Shown: positions 1 through 8,726 of the stretch, piece after piece | Layout: every line of letters begins with the position of its first letter | Position numbering within the stretch: position 1 is the stretch's first letter | Assembly: GCA_000733415.1 (NCBI GenBank) | Contig: KL662191.1 | Coordinates: forward strand, 5,618,268-5,682,267 | Length of the DNA: 64,000 nt | From: [Leptolyngbya] sp. JSC-1 | GTDB taxonomy: Bacteria > Cyanobacteriota > Cyanobacteriia > Elainellales > Elainellaceae | Reading direction: 5' to 3' | Notes under the pieces: model-generated | The model's input: only the letters and a program-made list of their open reading frames with translations | What the model was told of the DNA's origin: nothing | Database searches by the model: none | Translations under genes and position numbers: made by a program

Positions 1-342
1 CTGCACAACCGTACAATCGTCTGAGTGGCTGCAATCTCGGCTAAACGGGCTTGATTGACTGCCTTAAGATGACGATCTTTTTTTTAACGACTCAATGACG
101 GTGGTTGGGCTAATGTTGAGCACTCTTGCTGTATCACGGATACCACTGCCATTGAGTGCCATCTCCGTAACCTGCTGTTTGACTTCCGGTAGGTAGGCAC
201 GATAAGTATAATCCCGAATAAAGGTGCTGCGATGACAGTCGGGATTGCGACAGTTGTAGCAAGGTTTTCCGGCACTGGAGCAACCATGCCTGCCAATATC
301 ATCACTGCCGCAGTCCGGTCAAAGAACGGGTTCTAACACCAT
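1..342 (-). pseudogene. insA: IS1-family transposase InsA remnant (broken, runs off the window edge)
   Basis: Reading the minus strand from the ATG at 340-342 gives MVLEPVL, then a stop, then PDCGSDDIGRHG and a KPCYNCRNPDC zinc-ribbon segment. An HTH-like segment follows (EMALNGSGIRDTARVLNIS, then SPTTVIESLKK). This is the order of a cyanobacterial IS1 InsA. The stop (TGA, 319-321) lies where the first zinc-ribbon cysteine (TGC or TGT) is expected, so the reading is broken by a point mutation. At the run of eight A (78-85 on the plus strand) the frame closes after a few codons. Coding sense resumes in another frame as KDRHLKAVNQARL and continues to the window edge. IS1 elements use a -1 slip at an A-run to join InsA to InsB, but the continuing frame here is +1 (or -2), so decay is as likely as programmed slippage. 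The left end of the element probably lies near 390-405, where the neighbouring transporter gene begins abruptly. Confidence 0.75.
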
Positions 343-398
343 GCTGCCATTTCAGGAAAAACACCTCATCTCATTCTCCCTCATTTCCACACGTCTAG

Positions 399-1082
399 AA
401 CACCACCGACCAACTCACCCTGGGTCTGCGCACCATGTGGAAGCAGCCTAATCTAAGGGCATTACTCGGTATCACTGTGCTGTTTTGGTTTTTCCACGAT
501 TTAGGGAGTGCCATTGATGATCCCATGATTCTGGCTCGTTCGGGGGGCAGTGCTCAGGACTTAGCCAGCATTGCAACTGCGGCAGGTATTGGTGGGGTAA
601 CCGGGGCAATTTTTCTTAGCTTCTGGGGTGGGCCAAAGCGGCGGGTCAATGGAATGCTGGCAGGGTTTATCGGAGCAGGCGTGAGTAAAACGGTGTTTGG
701 CCTGGAGCGATCACCCCACATCTGGTTGCCATCTCAGGTTTACTCTTCACTGAACTTTCCACTGCTGGGCGGTTCGGAAACGGCGATCTGGATGGAGAAA
801 ATTGCTCCTGAAATTCAAGGGCGGGTATTTGCCGCCAATGCGCTGGTACTACAGGGCGTAAGTGCAATCGCTACCCTAGTGGCAGGTCCACTCGCCGATC
901 AGATCTTTGAACCGTTGCTGAAGTCAGAATCAGATAATATACCGGTCCGTGTACTGAGTTCTGCTTTTGGAACTAGTTCTGGTGCAGGCATGGCGTTACT
1001 CTATGTTCTCTGCTCACTCTTCATGGTGATCATTGGAAGCATCGGTTTTTTTGTCGATAGGCTTAAGGCAGTTGAGGGCTAG
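399..1082 (+). pseudogene. C-terminal half of an MFS transporter, 5' end lost
   Basis: The frame is open from 399 (just after a TAG at 396-398) and gives about 228 residues with roughly five to six hydrophobic helices, such as ALLGITVLFWFFHDLG and GMALLYVLCSLFMVIIG. The segments GPLADQ and EIQGRVFA are typical of the second half of MFS permeases, which usually have 400 or more residues and 12 helices. The N-terminal six helices are missing. The first in-frame ATG (435) is an internal Met with no Shine-Dalgarno sequence. The truncation point coincides with the presumed end of the IS1 remnant, so insertion of the element probably removed the 5' half. The ORF has no internal stop and may be a recent break. 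The substrate is unknown. Confidence 0.7.
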
Positions 1083-1302
1083 GCGATCGCTTGAAGCAAT
1101 TTGAAGCAATATACAGCGTTTTTCACCCACGTAAGGTATAGGGGGTGTTTACCGAAGGAATCGCGGAGCCAAACATCAACAGTGCTCTAATGTTGATGGA
1201 CGTCAGTTCATCTGAATTTGCTAAATAGTCTAAAGCGCAATCAGACCGAATCTATCTGCAAATGCTAAGTGGCAAACACATCTGTACGGACGCCACTACA
1301 TT

Positions 1303-1336
1303 AGTGTGTTCATTCAGTCAGTGTGTTCATTCAGTC
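1303..1336. repeat. Two perfect 17-bp tandem copies (AGTGTGTTCATTCAGTC)
   Basis: The copies occupy 1303-1319 and 1320-1336, just beyond the stop of the DUF4230 gene. The rest of the gap from 1083 to 1344 shows nothing convincing apart from a HIP1 octamer (GCGATCGC) at 1083-1090. Confidence 0.85.
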
Positions 1337-1344
1337 GAGTGATA

Positions 1345-2256
1345 TCAAATTGCAGGTTGCTGTGGCACAACCACCGTTTCAGGTGCAGCCGGGCTAGACA
1401 AGGGACTGGGAATAGGCGGCGGTGGCGGTACCGTCACACTCGGCAGAGGAGTGCTAGGCACAACACTGGCAGGAGCGCTAGAGGCGATGCAAGCTTCCAG
1501 ACTGGGCGTTTGCGTTTCAATCGTAAACTGGCTGTATCCGGCAGTAGTTAAAAGCTGACTCACGGCTAGTTTGGCTCGCTCATTTGCCGATTGCAGCACC
1601 CCATCCGTGCAGGCTGCTGCCACAATTTTGCTCAAGGTTTCTCGCTGGGCCAGCTCTTGTAGTTCCGGTGCCACATCAGGTCCTAGTCCTAGAAAGCCAC
1701 GGTCATAGTCATACACCTGGGAGCGGTTAACGTCAATTTTGCTGTCGAGAATTTTCGGCGGCGGCAGACGTAGCAAAATTGCATTGTCACTGACTTGCAC
1801 ATCGTTGGGCTGAAGGGCAGCCAGATCAACCCCAGCCCTGACTTCCCCGTGAGCAATGTAAAGCAACGTAGTTTTACCAATCACATAGCCGCCAATCGTG
1901 CGTTCGCGACTTGTTGGCACCACCGACTCCATGCTGTAAACCGCCGTGGTTAATTCGCTGGCTCCCCGCACTTGCTGCACGACCGTAGACCGCACATCGA
2001 CTTTGGCAGGCGGCTCAGCTACCGTGAACCAAGACCGCAAATTGTTGAGAAATTGACTGCCCGTATGCCATATCCCTAGCAGGCTAAGGAAGCCTAACAT
2101 CAACGCTCCACCCGTCGCCATGAGGGATAAATTTTTGAACAAAAAGCCAAGCCATTGACCAGATTTTTTGTGCTCTGCTGCAATCGACAAATCCTTCGTT
2201 CGATCCACTGCCCAATCCAGGTTGCTGCGCTTCTGTTGAGTTTGGTTGATACCCAT
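1345..2256 (-). CDS. DUF4230 domain-containing membrane-anchored protein
   Basis: This is a 303-residue protein. A basic N-terminus is followed by one hydrophobic segment at about residues 40-65 (SLMATGGALMLGFLSLLGI). A globular domain of about 170 residues then matches the DUF4230 pattern: an ELTTAVYSMESVV start, IGKTTLLYIAHGEVRAGVDL, LRLPPPKILDSKIDVNRSQVYDYDRG and a helical end (ERAKLAVSQLLTTAGY). The C-terminus is a proline-rich tail (PPPPPIPSP). The ATG at 2254-2256 has AGGAAAG about 8 nt upstream. DUF4230 proteins are conserved in cyanobacteria and other bacteria, but their biochemical role is unknown. Membrane attachment with the domain outside the cytoplasm is inferred from the single helix. 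No operon partner is visible, and the next gene (ndhM) is divergent. Confidence 0.85.
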   Translation of the reverse strand: MGINQTQQKRSNLDWAVDRTKDLSIAAEHKKSGQWLGFLFKNLSLMATGGALMLGFLSLLGIWHTGSQFLNNLRSWFTVAEPPAKVDVRSTVVQQVRGASELTTAVYSMESVVPTSRERTIGGYVIGKTTLLYIAHGEVRAGVDLAALQPNDVQVSDNAILLRLPPPKILDSKIDVNRSQVYDYDRGFLGLGPDVAPELQELAQRETLSKIVAAACTDGVLQSANERAKLAVSQLLTTAGYSQFTIETQTPSLEACIASSAPASVVPSTPLPSVTVPPPPPIPSPLSSPAAPETVVVPQQPAI

Positions 2257-2775
2257 GCGAATCTTTCCTGTTGCACCCGTGGAATTAACCGATAGTCAAT
2301 GAGCAAATCAATCAATGAGCAAATAACCCGTGCGAACCCATCCAGAATTCCCTGATTCTGGTTCTGGATAACCCAACCGTTTACCACCCTTTAAGATTCT
2401 ACAGAGTTGTTATTTTCCTATAGTAGGGAAAAATTAATAGAATCGGCAGTTCCATAAAGTGTTGATAAAACTTTGATCGCCTGATTCAAAAGCCCGGTCA
2501 ACCAGACATGGTTATCAACATGGCAGCAACAAAGCTGTTAATAGAACCTATAAGAAAGATGTAAGGGCCGCAGCTAAAACCTGGAAAACCTTCGTACTGC
2601 GCTTGATTAAAGCCATAGCTAAACCAGATCGATTGAGACCAACTGCAGTGATTGCTGTTCAGGGTTCAAAGATACTTGTAAGATAACTTTAAGAAACTCG
2701 ATTCCTTCCAGGCTCAACCCCAATTCAAACTTCAGTTAAACCGTTTACAACGAATTACAACGAAACTGACACCCT
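2257..2775. other. Divergent intergenic region between the DUF4230 gene and ndhM
   Basis: This AT-rich stretch of about 520 bp must carry the promoters of both divergent genes. I see no tandem repeat, RNA gene or short reading frame that I would defend. Confidence 0.5.
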
Positions 2776-3147
2776 ATGCTGCTCAAGTCCACAACCCGCC
2801 ATATTCGGATCTTTACTGCCGAAATTCAGAATGACGAGCTGGTTCCCAGTGAAAATAAGCTGACGCTCGATGTCGATCCGGATAACGAACTGCTGTGGAA
2901 TGATGATGCCCTGCAGCAGGTATATCGTAAGTTCGACGAATTGGTGGCAGCCTACGACGGAGCAGACCTCACTGATTACAACCTGCGCCGGATTGGTTCG
3001 GATCTGGAGCACTTTGTGCGCTCTCTGCTCAATGCCGGTCAAGTCTCTTACAACCTGAATAGCCGTGTCCGCAATTATAGCCTGGGCTTACCACGCTTGG
3101 CCGACGACGGCAGTTCGAGCGATCACCTAGCGATCAAGAGCGAGTAA
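2776..3147 (+). CDS. ndhM: NAD(P)H-quinone oxidoreductase subunit M
   Basis: NdhM is a small subunit of the cyanobacterial and chloroplast NDH-1 complex on the thylakoid membrane. It sits in the peripheral arm and supports cyclic electron flow, respiration and CO2 uptake. The 123-residue protein has the family hallmarks from the first residue: MLLKSTTRHIRIFTAEIQN, LTLDVDPDNELLWNDDAL, YRKFDEL, GADLTDYNLRRIGSDLEHF and ISYNL-like SYNLNSRVRNYSLGLPR. It has no membrane helix, as expected for this subunit, and the length is normal. A short serine-rich tail follows the conserved part. It is a single gene, with no other ndh gene in the window. Confidence 0.95.
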   Translation: MLLKSTTRHIRIFTAEIQNDELVPSENKLTLDVDPDNELLWNDDALQQVYRKFDELVAAYDGADLTDYNLRRIGSDLEHFVRSLLNAGQVSYNLNSRVRNYSLGLPRLADDGSSSDHLAIKSE

Positions 3148-3170
3148 GAGCTGCTCGGAAGACTGGTTAA

Positions 3171-3189
3171 GGTTTTGAAATTCAAAACT
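3171..3189. repeat. Near-palindrome GGTTTTGAAATTCAAAAC, also found at 55.9 kb
   Basis: The inverted repeat GTTTTGAA/TTCAAAAC lies 24 bp after the ndhM stop. A 17-bp core is identical to a copy at 55890-55906. Both copies sit downstream of a gene, so this may be a dispersed 3'-end hairpin. Confidence 0.5.
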
Positions 3190-3366
3190 CCTTGCTTGAA
3201 TAGCCAGGAAGCAGGTGGTCAAGGCAAGTAAAGGCAGGCAACCCGTAAGTTATGTTGCAAGTTATGTTGCACAAATTTGGCTGGGAAGAGCATGATCCAG
3301 CTATGGGCGTCTAAGATATCCTGGTAAGACTGTCGTATTCCTGGCTTCATGCAAAACGCTGCGGCA

Positions 3367-5766
3367 ATGCTCTACTGCCCCAACCCAACCTGTCAAGCAG
3401 CCAACTCAGAAGATCAAAAGTTTTGCCAGAAGTGTTCCACGCCATTGCCCCACCGCTATTTGTGGGCATTGGGGGAAAGTGCTTCTGCCTATCGGGCTGG
3501 CGATCTAGTGGCCGAGCGCTATCTGTGCAAGCAGCCTTCTGTATTTCTCGATACCAAGCCAGGTTTGCTGTCCGGCACCTATCAGGAACTGCCCGAATTC
3601 CTTTTGCCCTATCTGCGGCTAACCTCCTATCCGCTTCATATTCCCCAAATTTATGATTGGTTGCCAATCGGCACGACTGTTGGCATGACCCTGCTGGACC
3701 ATGTGCCGCTTTGCCCAACCGATACTTGGATGGAGCGCCAGCTGCCTGGATTGCCTTCCGCGTCCGATCCAATTCAGCTTTTACCGGCTCTAACCGCCCA
3801 ATGGCCACAAGCTTCGCCTCTGCGTCAACTCAACTGGCTCTGGCAAATTGCCAACCTCTGGCAGCCCCTCAGCAGTGAGAATGCAGCAACCACCCTATTT
3901 ACTCCAGACTTGTTGCGGGTAGAGTCCGGTTTATTGCGGCTCCTAGAGCTAAAATTTCAAACCAACCAGCCCACCCTGGCCGATCTGGGACAGCTCTGGC
4001 TGCAATGGGCCAAAACTGCCCAGCCGGAAGTCGCCGATTTCCTAGTCAAACTCTGTCAAGGATTAATTCAAGGTCAGATCCACAATGCCGAGCTGTTGAT
4101 GGGCTATCTGGATCAAGGGCTAGCCCAACTGAGTCAGGCGCAAACACGGCAGGTTCAGATTGCTACCTTGAGCGACCAGGGACCCACTCGCCAGCGCAAC
4201 GAAGATGCCTGCTATCCGGCTAGCGGCACCAAAACGCCCATCCTTGCAGATCAAGCACTGCTAATTGTCTGCGACGGTATTGGCGGGCATCAGGGTGGTG
4301 ATGTGGCCTCCCATCTAGCAATTACCACCCTAGAGCAGCGGGTGAAAGGGTTGGATATCAGCCAGCTAGACTCGACTAGTCTGGCAATTGAGCTAGAAAA
4401 AGCTATCTGTGCTGCAAATGACCAGATCAGCCAGCGTAATGACAGCGAGCATCGGTTTGATCGGCAGCGGATGGGCACCACCGTCGTGATGGCCCTGGTC
4501 CGTGGACATGAACTATATATCACCCATGTAGGAGACAGCCGCGCCTACTGGATTACGCACTGGGGCTGCCATCAGCTCACGTTAGATGACGATGTGGCCT
4601 CGCGAGAAGTGCGGTTGGGCTACAGCTTCTATCGGCAGGCGCTGCATCAGCCGAGTGGGGGTTCTCTGGTGCAAGCATTGGGAATGGGTCCCTCATCAAC
4701 CCTCTACCCAACGGTGCAGCGGTTAATTCCCGACGAAGACGGTATTTTCCTGCTTTGTTCGGATGGCTTGAGCGATAACGATCGGGTGGAAGCGTTTTGG
4801 GAAAGCGAAATCTTACCGCTGCTCAGTCGGAAAGGCGATCTGCTGAGGGTGGCCCAACGCTTGGTTGAAATTGGCAATACTCACAACGGCTATGATAATG
4901 TCACCGTGGGGCTAGTTCACTACCAAACTGCCATCACTCACCCCATCCCAACCTTGGCAGAACTGGGATCACTGCAGCTTCCCATCACAACCCAACCAAC
5001 CGAATCAGGGATACGGGAGTCGCAATTGACCGAGTTAGTGTCTCCGGCGGCTAGTTCTACCTCCTATCCCACAACTTCCACAACAACTGAACAAACGGCT
5101 GAAAAATCTAATCTACTGCCGCTATTGATTGGCATTGGGCTGTTGCTTGGCCTAGGCGGACTGTTGGCAGTTCTGTTGCCCACGCTGCAATCAGATCCAG
5201 GTACAACCCCATTCGGCGATTTGCCTGCTCCTACCCCCTCACCGACGTTAAGCAGCTCATCTCCTTCAGATCCAACCCCAACGTCCTTAGAAGTCGGCAG
5301 TAAGCTCCAGCTTGTGCGCTCACCAGAGACGAGCAGTTCCGCTAGTGGCTCCACCAATCCCCCAGTTTTGATTAGTCGCCCGCCCCAGGATGGAGCCAAT
5401 TCCCCAGCTGCTCCGGCGCTATCAACTCCGTCTCCTACAGTCCAAACCATCGGTTTAATTCCAATCGGTACGGTTCTGGAGGTGCTCCGCAAGCAAAGTC
5501 TCAGCCAGCAGGAAAACTGGGTTGAGCTGCGAGTTTGTTCAACTAGCGTTGGCGATAGTCCCGAAGCACCAGCCTCCCCGCCTTCTAGCCCTAGCCCGCC
5601 TGCTCCCTCCCCAATAGCCTCTCCGGAAGCTACATCCAGTACGCCAACACCCACTACGCCTCTGCTACAGCCCGGACAAACTGGCTGGATTCAGGAAGCA
5701 GAAATTTTGCCGCTGGTTACCCTCAAAACCGATTTGACTCCAGAGCAGCAGCAAGCGTGCCAGTAG
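3367..5766 (+). CDS. Zinc-ribbon PP2C-type Ser/Thr phosphatase with membrane anchor and SH3-like tail
   Basis: This metal-dependent phosphatase (PPM/PP2C) removes phosphate from Ser/Thr. The N-terminus is a CPNPTC-x11-CQKC zinc ribbon. Residues of about 30-260 are a helical region of unknown role. The catalytic domain (about 265-525) shows all metal-binding motifs: RNEDACY, VCDGIGGHQGG, GTTVVMALV, HVGDSRAYW, CSDGLSD and GYDNVTVG. A Ser/Thr-rich linker leads to one transmembrane segment (LLPLLIGIGLLLGLGG, about 583-606). A Pro/Ser/Thr-rich region with two blocks resembling SH3b (VGSKLQLVRS, GTVLEVLRK through TGWIQEAEI) ends the protein. Homologous proteins usually start directly at the zinc ribbon, so the ATG at 3367 is preferred over the one at 3349; neither has a clear ribosome site. 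The next genes encode CHAT-FHA and FHA-PrsW proteins, which suggests a phospho-signalling group. Confidence 0.88.
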   Translation: MLYCPNPTCQAANSEDQKFCQKCSTPLPHRYLWALGESASAYRAGDLVAERYLCKQPSVFLDTKPGLLSGTYQELPEFLLPYLRLTSYPLHIPQIYDWLPIGTTVGMTLLDHVPLCPTDTWMERQLPGLPSASDPIQLLPALTAQWPQASPLRQLNWLWQIANLWQPLSSENAATTLFTPDLLRVESGLLRLLELKFQTNQPTLADLGQLWLQWAKTAQPEVADFLVKLCQGLIQGQIHNAELLMGYLDQGLAQLSQAQTRQVQIATLSDQGPTRQRNEDACYPASGTKTPILADQALLIVCDGIGGHQGGDVASHLAITTLEQRVKGLDISQLDSTSLAIELEKAICAANDQISQRNDSEHRFDRQRMGTTVVMALVRGHELYITHVGDSRAYWITHWGCHQLTLDDDVASREVRLGYSFYRQALHQPSGGSLVQALGMGPSSTLYPTVQRLIPDEDGIFLLCSDGLSDNDRVEAFWESEILPLLSRKGDLLRVAQRLVEIGNTHNGYDNVTVGLVHYQTAITHPIPTLAELGSLQLPITTQPTESGIRESQLTELVSPAASSTSYPTTSTTTEQTAEKSNLLPLLIGIGLLLGLGGLLAVLLPTLQSDPGTTPFGDLPAPTPSPTLSSSSPSDPTPTSLEVGSKLQLVRSPETSSSASGSTNPPVLISRPPQDGANSPAAPALSTPSPTVQTIGLIPIGTVLEVLRKQSLSQQENWVELRVCSTSVGDSPEAPASPPSSPSPPAPSPIASPEATSSTPTPTTPLLQPGQTGWIQEAEILPLVTLKTDLTPEQQQACQ

Positions 5767-6072
5767 AGGCCAGGAGAATCAATCGGGCTTAACTAAAGTT
5801 GCTTGGAAATTTAAATCAACCTCTTGTGTTGACCGATTCAGGTTGCTAAGAGTAGAGTCGGTTCTGAGATGGAGCTAGGTCTAGGATAAAAGAGAGTATT
5901 CTCGTGCTTACTCGCGCAGCAGACCAGATAGACTGATAAAGGTGTACGTCTAATGGACTAGACCTGCATCATCTGCCGAGCTGGTGCGAGATGTTTTTAT
6001 CATTGGCATCAGAGAGGTTATCTCAACCGGTCTTGTTCTCCACAGTCCTTGCTTTAGCCTGATTTCTGTCTA
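5767..6072. other. Intergenic gap of about 305 bp
   Basis: The gap separates the phosphatase gene from the CHAT-FHA gene on the same strand. I see no hairpin followed by a T-run, so read-through between the two genes is possible. No small ORF is credible. Confidence 0.4.
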
Positions 6073-7728
6073 ATGACTTCTCTTCCTTGCCTGAGATTGG
6101 CAATTCACCGATTAGAGGGTTTAGAGCCACGGCACTATGCCATCTGGGTGCTAAATGCCCCCTACCCAGGTGGATATGTTCACCATAATCGTGTGTGGAC
6201 TGACTCATTGACCAAAACCTGGCAGGCTTGGCAAAGCTTTTTCCCGTTGCGGGGCGTCCCCTCCGTCCCGTTTGTGTCGTCAGCCTACACCCCCTCTATC
6301 CCGGAATTTAATCCAGATACGGCTACTCCTGCTGGAGGCCAACCCACAAGCCAAACCGCCCGGTTGATGCAACAGCTTGGCGTCAGCCTGTGGCAATGGT
6401 TATTCGACGGTCCGATCCAGAGCAGTCTCAATCAAAGCCAGGGGATTGCCATGGGACAGGGGCGGCCTCTGCGGTTACGTTTGGAAGTCCGCGATCCAGA
6501 GCTGATCACCTTGCCCTGGGAAATCATGCAACCCCAGCCCGGCCGACCTGCCATATCCCTCAGCAATCAACAGGTGCTGTTCAGCCGCACAACCAGCGAT
6601 GTCGATTCGTTGCCACCCCAGCGCTCAGAGCAAGTTTTGCGGATTCTGCTCGTCCTGGGTCACAATCCAGAGCTGCAATCCCTCCAATCAGGTCGGGGTG
6701 CAAGACGCTACCTGAATCTAGAACAAGAAGCAGCTTCTCTGGCGCGGCTGTTGGAAAGTGCTGGCGAAGTCGATGGCTACAGCAATGCGGTAAATCCAGT
6801 AGCTTGTCTGGTAAAGACGCTGATTGAACCCACGCCTGGGGAGTTGATCAACAACTTAGAAACCGGAGCCTACAACGTTTTATTTTATTCAGGCCACGGG
6901 GAGCCTGCTCCCGATGGTGGTCTGCTGTTTTTGCGGCCCGATGCGGAAATCAACGGCACGGAACTGGCTCAAGTGCTGGTGCGCCATCAGGTGAAGTTAG
7001 CCGTGTTTAACGCCTGTTGGGGTGCCCAGCCCGATCAGCGCAATGGGCAGGCGATCCCTCGTAGCAGTTTGGCCGAAGTGCTGATTCACCACGGGGTGCC
7101 TGCTGTTCTGGGGATGCGCGATTCCATCACCGACGAGGAGGCACTCAGCTTTATCCAGGTGTTTGCCCAGCAGTTGGCGCGTCGGTCACCTATCGATGAA
7201 GCGGTTGCCATTGCGCGGCAAAACTTGCTGACTCTCTACCGTTTCAACCAAGCAGCCTGGACCTTGCCAGTGCTGTATATGCATCCAGAGTTTGATGGCG
7301 AGCTGATCAAGCCCTACACCGAGGGGGTCACTGAGATTCCAGATCAGTCGATTAGCTGGCTGAATCGGCACATGACGCAAGCGTATCTACGCTCCCTCTC
7401 GGTTCCACCCAAGATCTGGTCGTTGCGCGGTGGCATTATGCGGGTGGGGCGAGGTGAAAGCAATGATGTGGTGTTGCAGCAGCCAGAAGTTTCGCGGGAA
7501 CATGCTGAGATCCTCTATCGTGATTCGTCATCGATTGACGACAGTGAGCCAATCTACCTCCTGCGGGATCGCTCTCGTTGGGGTACCTGGATCTCCAGTC
7601 CCTCTAATCCGGGTGGCTGGACCTTTGTGCATCATCGCGAAGTGCCACTGCCATCTAGAACTCAGCTAAAATTTGGTAACCCTAGCAGCCAGGCGCTGGA
7701 ATTTGTAATTGGTGCGCCCCCTGGCTAA
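6073..7728 (+). CDS. CHAT-domain (caspase-like) protease fused to an FHA domain
   Basis: This 551-residue protein has two modules. Residues of about 10-420 form a CHAT domain, a clan CD cysteine peptidase fold related to caspases. An early block (ITLPWEIMQPQPGRPAIS) is followed by LRILLVLGHNPELQSL, the histidine motif LFYSGHGEP (His275) and the cysteine motif AVFNACWGA (Cys315). The typical end follows (VPAVLGMRDSITDEEALSF, FAQQLARRSPIDEAVAIAR, WTLPVLYM). Both catalytic residues are present, so the protease is probably active. Residues of about 440-551 form an FHA domain, which binds phosphothreonine peptides: RVGRGESNDVVL, VSREHAEI and SRWGTWI. The pairing suggests that a phosphorylated partner recruits or controls the protease. 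No signal peptide or transmembrane helix is seen. The preceding gene is a PP2C phosphatase on the same strand. Confidence 0.9.
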   Translation: MTSLPCLRLAIHRLEGLEPRHYAIWVLNAPYPGGYVHHNRVWTDSLTKTWQAWQSFFPLRGVPSVPFVSSAYTPSIPEFNPDTATPAGGQPTSQTARLMQQLGVSLWQWLFDGPIQSSLNQSQGIAMGQGRPLRLRLEVRDPELITLPWEIMQPQPGRPAISLSNQQVLFSRTTSDVDSLPPQRSEQVLRILLVLGHNPELQSLQSGRGARRYLNLEQEAASLARLLESAGEVDGYSNAVNPVACLVKTLIEPTPGELINNLETGAYNVLFYSGHGEPAPDGGLLFLRPDAEINGTELAQVLVRHQVKLAVFNACWGAQPDQRNGQAIPRSSLAEVLIHHGVPAVLGMRDSITDEEALSFIQVFAQQLARRSPIDEAVAIARQNLLTLYRFNQAAWTLPVLYMHPEFDGELIKPYTEGVTEIPDQSISWLNRHMTQAYLRSLSVPPKIWSLRGGIMRVGRGESNDVVLQQPEVSREHAEILYRDSSSIDDSEPIYLLRDRSRWGTWISSPSNPGGWTFVHHREVPLPSRTQLKFGNPSSQALEFVIGAPPG

Positions 7729-7924
7729 GGAGATTCTGGTTAAAAAGATTCTGGATTTGAATCATCGCTAACGGCCAAATCTCAGCTAATTGGACTAAGC
7801 TATTTGGATTAAAAATCAAATCGATCCCTAAACCCATTCGGAACCGGTCTTTTTGCCAGTGTAGTGACTCCATGTCAACCAATTCACAGGATTTGAATCC
7901 TTCAGACAGTTTTAGGAGTAAATC

Positions 7925-8584
7925 ATGACCCACAATCCCAGCCGCCCTTCCATGTTTCCCTTCCAAGCGCAGGCTGAGCTTGAACTGCTACAGCTGATGT
8001 TGCAGGGAGAGCCGATTCAATATCCTTGTGAGCCTGAAGAGTCCTATCTCTACCCTTGGAATCCGAGTGCACCAGAGGCTGACGCCTACTTTGATGCACT
8101 CGAGGAGGAAATTGTTAAGGCTGGTTGGTCGGTGGAAGAGTTGGCTGAACAGGGACAGCGGTTGTCGAACTATTTGGAACAGGTGTGGTCAGCTCCTGAG
8201 TTTGGCTTTGCCCCAGCTACGCAAACTACGGCAGATACAGCTTGCGTTCACCTCCTGCAACAGTTTGCCGCTCAGGTGCCTCAGCAATTGCTGGAGACGA
8301 TTGCCCGTCGTGCTCGCCAGGTAATGACCTCGAACCTATCGTTGGCCGATCAAATGGTGCAGTGTGTGCAGGAGTGTTTACCCAACTGGGCCGAGGAAGA
8401 CTTGCAGGTTTTGGCTCGTCCGTTTGCCTATGCGATGCGGGGTACGGATACGGAAATGCTAGAAGCGGCTTTGCGCTCCGTTCGCTGTGCCGCCTGGACC
8501 GAACTCTCCGGAATTGAACAAGCTCGTCTCAGTTTGGCGATTGCCCGCTACGCAATTGCTCAAATGCCTGCTGATGCCGAATAG
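7925..8584 (+). CDS. Acidic hypothetical protein beside the CHAT-FHA gene
   Basis: I do not recognise this 219-residue protein. It is acidic, soluble and probably mostly helical (FDALEEEIVKAGWSVEELAEQ, LLETIARRARQV, ARLSLAIARYAIAQ). It has no signal peptide, membrane segment or catalytic motif. The start is secure: AGGAG at 7914-7918 is 6 nt before the ATG at 7925. It follows the CHAT-FHA gene by 196 bp on the same strand and converges with the FHA-PrsW gene. A role as partner, substrate or scaffold in the same signalling group is only a guess from position. Confidence 0.75.
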   Translation: MTHNPSRPSMFPFQAQAELELLQLMLQGEPIQYPCEPEESYLYPWNPSAPEADAYFDALEEEIVKAGWSVEELAEQGQRLSNYLEQVWSAPEFGFAPATQTTADTACVHLLQQFAAQVPQQLLETIARRARQVMTSNLSLADQMVQCVQECLPNWAEEDLQVLARPFAYAMRGTDTEMLEAALRSVRCAAWTELSGIEQARLSLAIARYAIAQMPADAE

Positions 8585-8726
8585 ATGCACCCATACTGGT
8601 AATTCATCAGAACCAAGCTGGTGACTATACCGCTTCCTAGTCAGCTCCTTCTTTCGACCAGTCAACCGACCAGTCATACTGACCCGCCCAGACGCTCATC
8701 TACCGTTTTTTACCTGTTGCTTTCTC

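Noticed and set aside
84..305. 73-codon minus-strand frame MMILAGMVAPVPENLATT... in the IS1 remnant
   Set aside because: It is in a different frame from the zinc-ribbon/HTH reading and has no domain.
5064..5654. 196-codon minus-strand frame opposite the phosphatase C-terminal region
   Set aside because: It is the antisense image of the Pro/Ser/Thr-rich linker, with no start signal.
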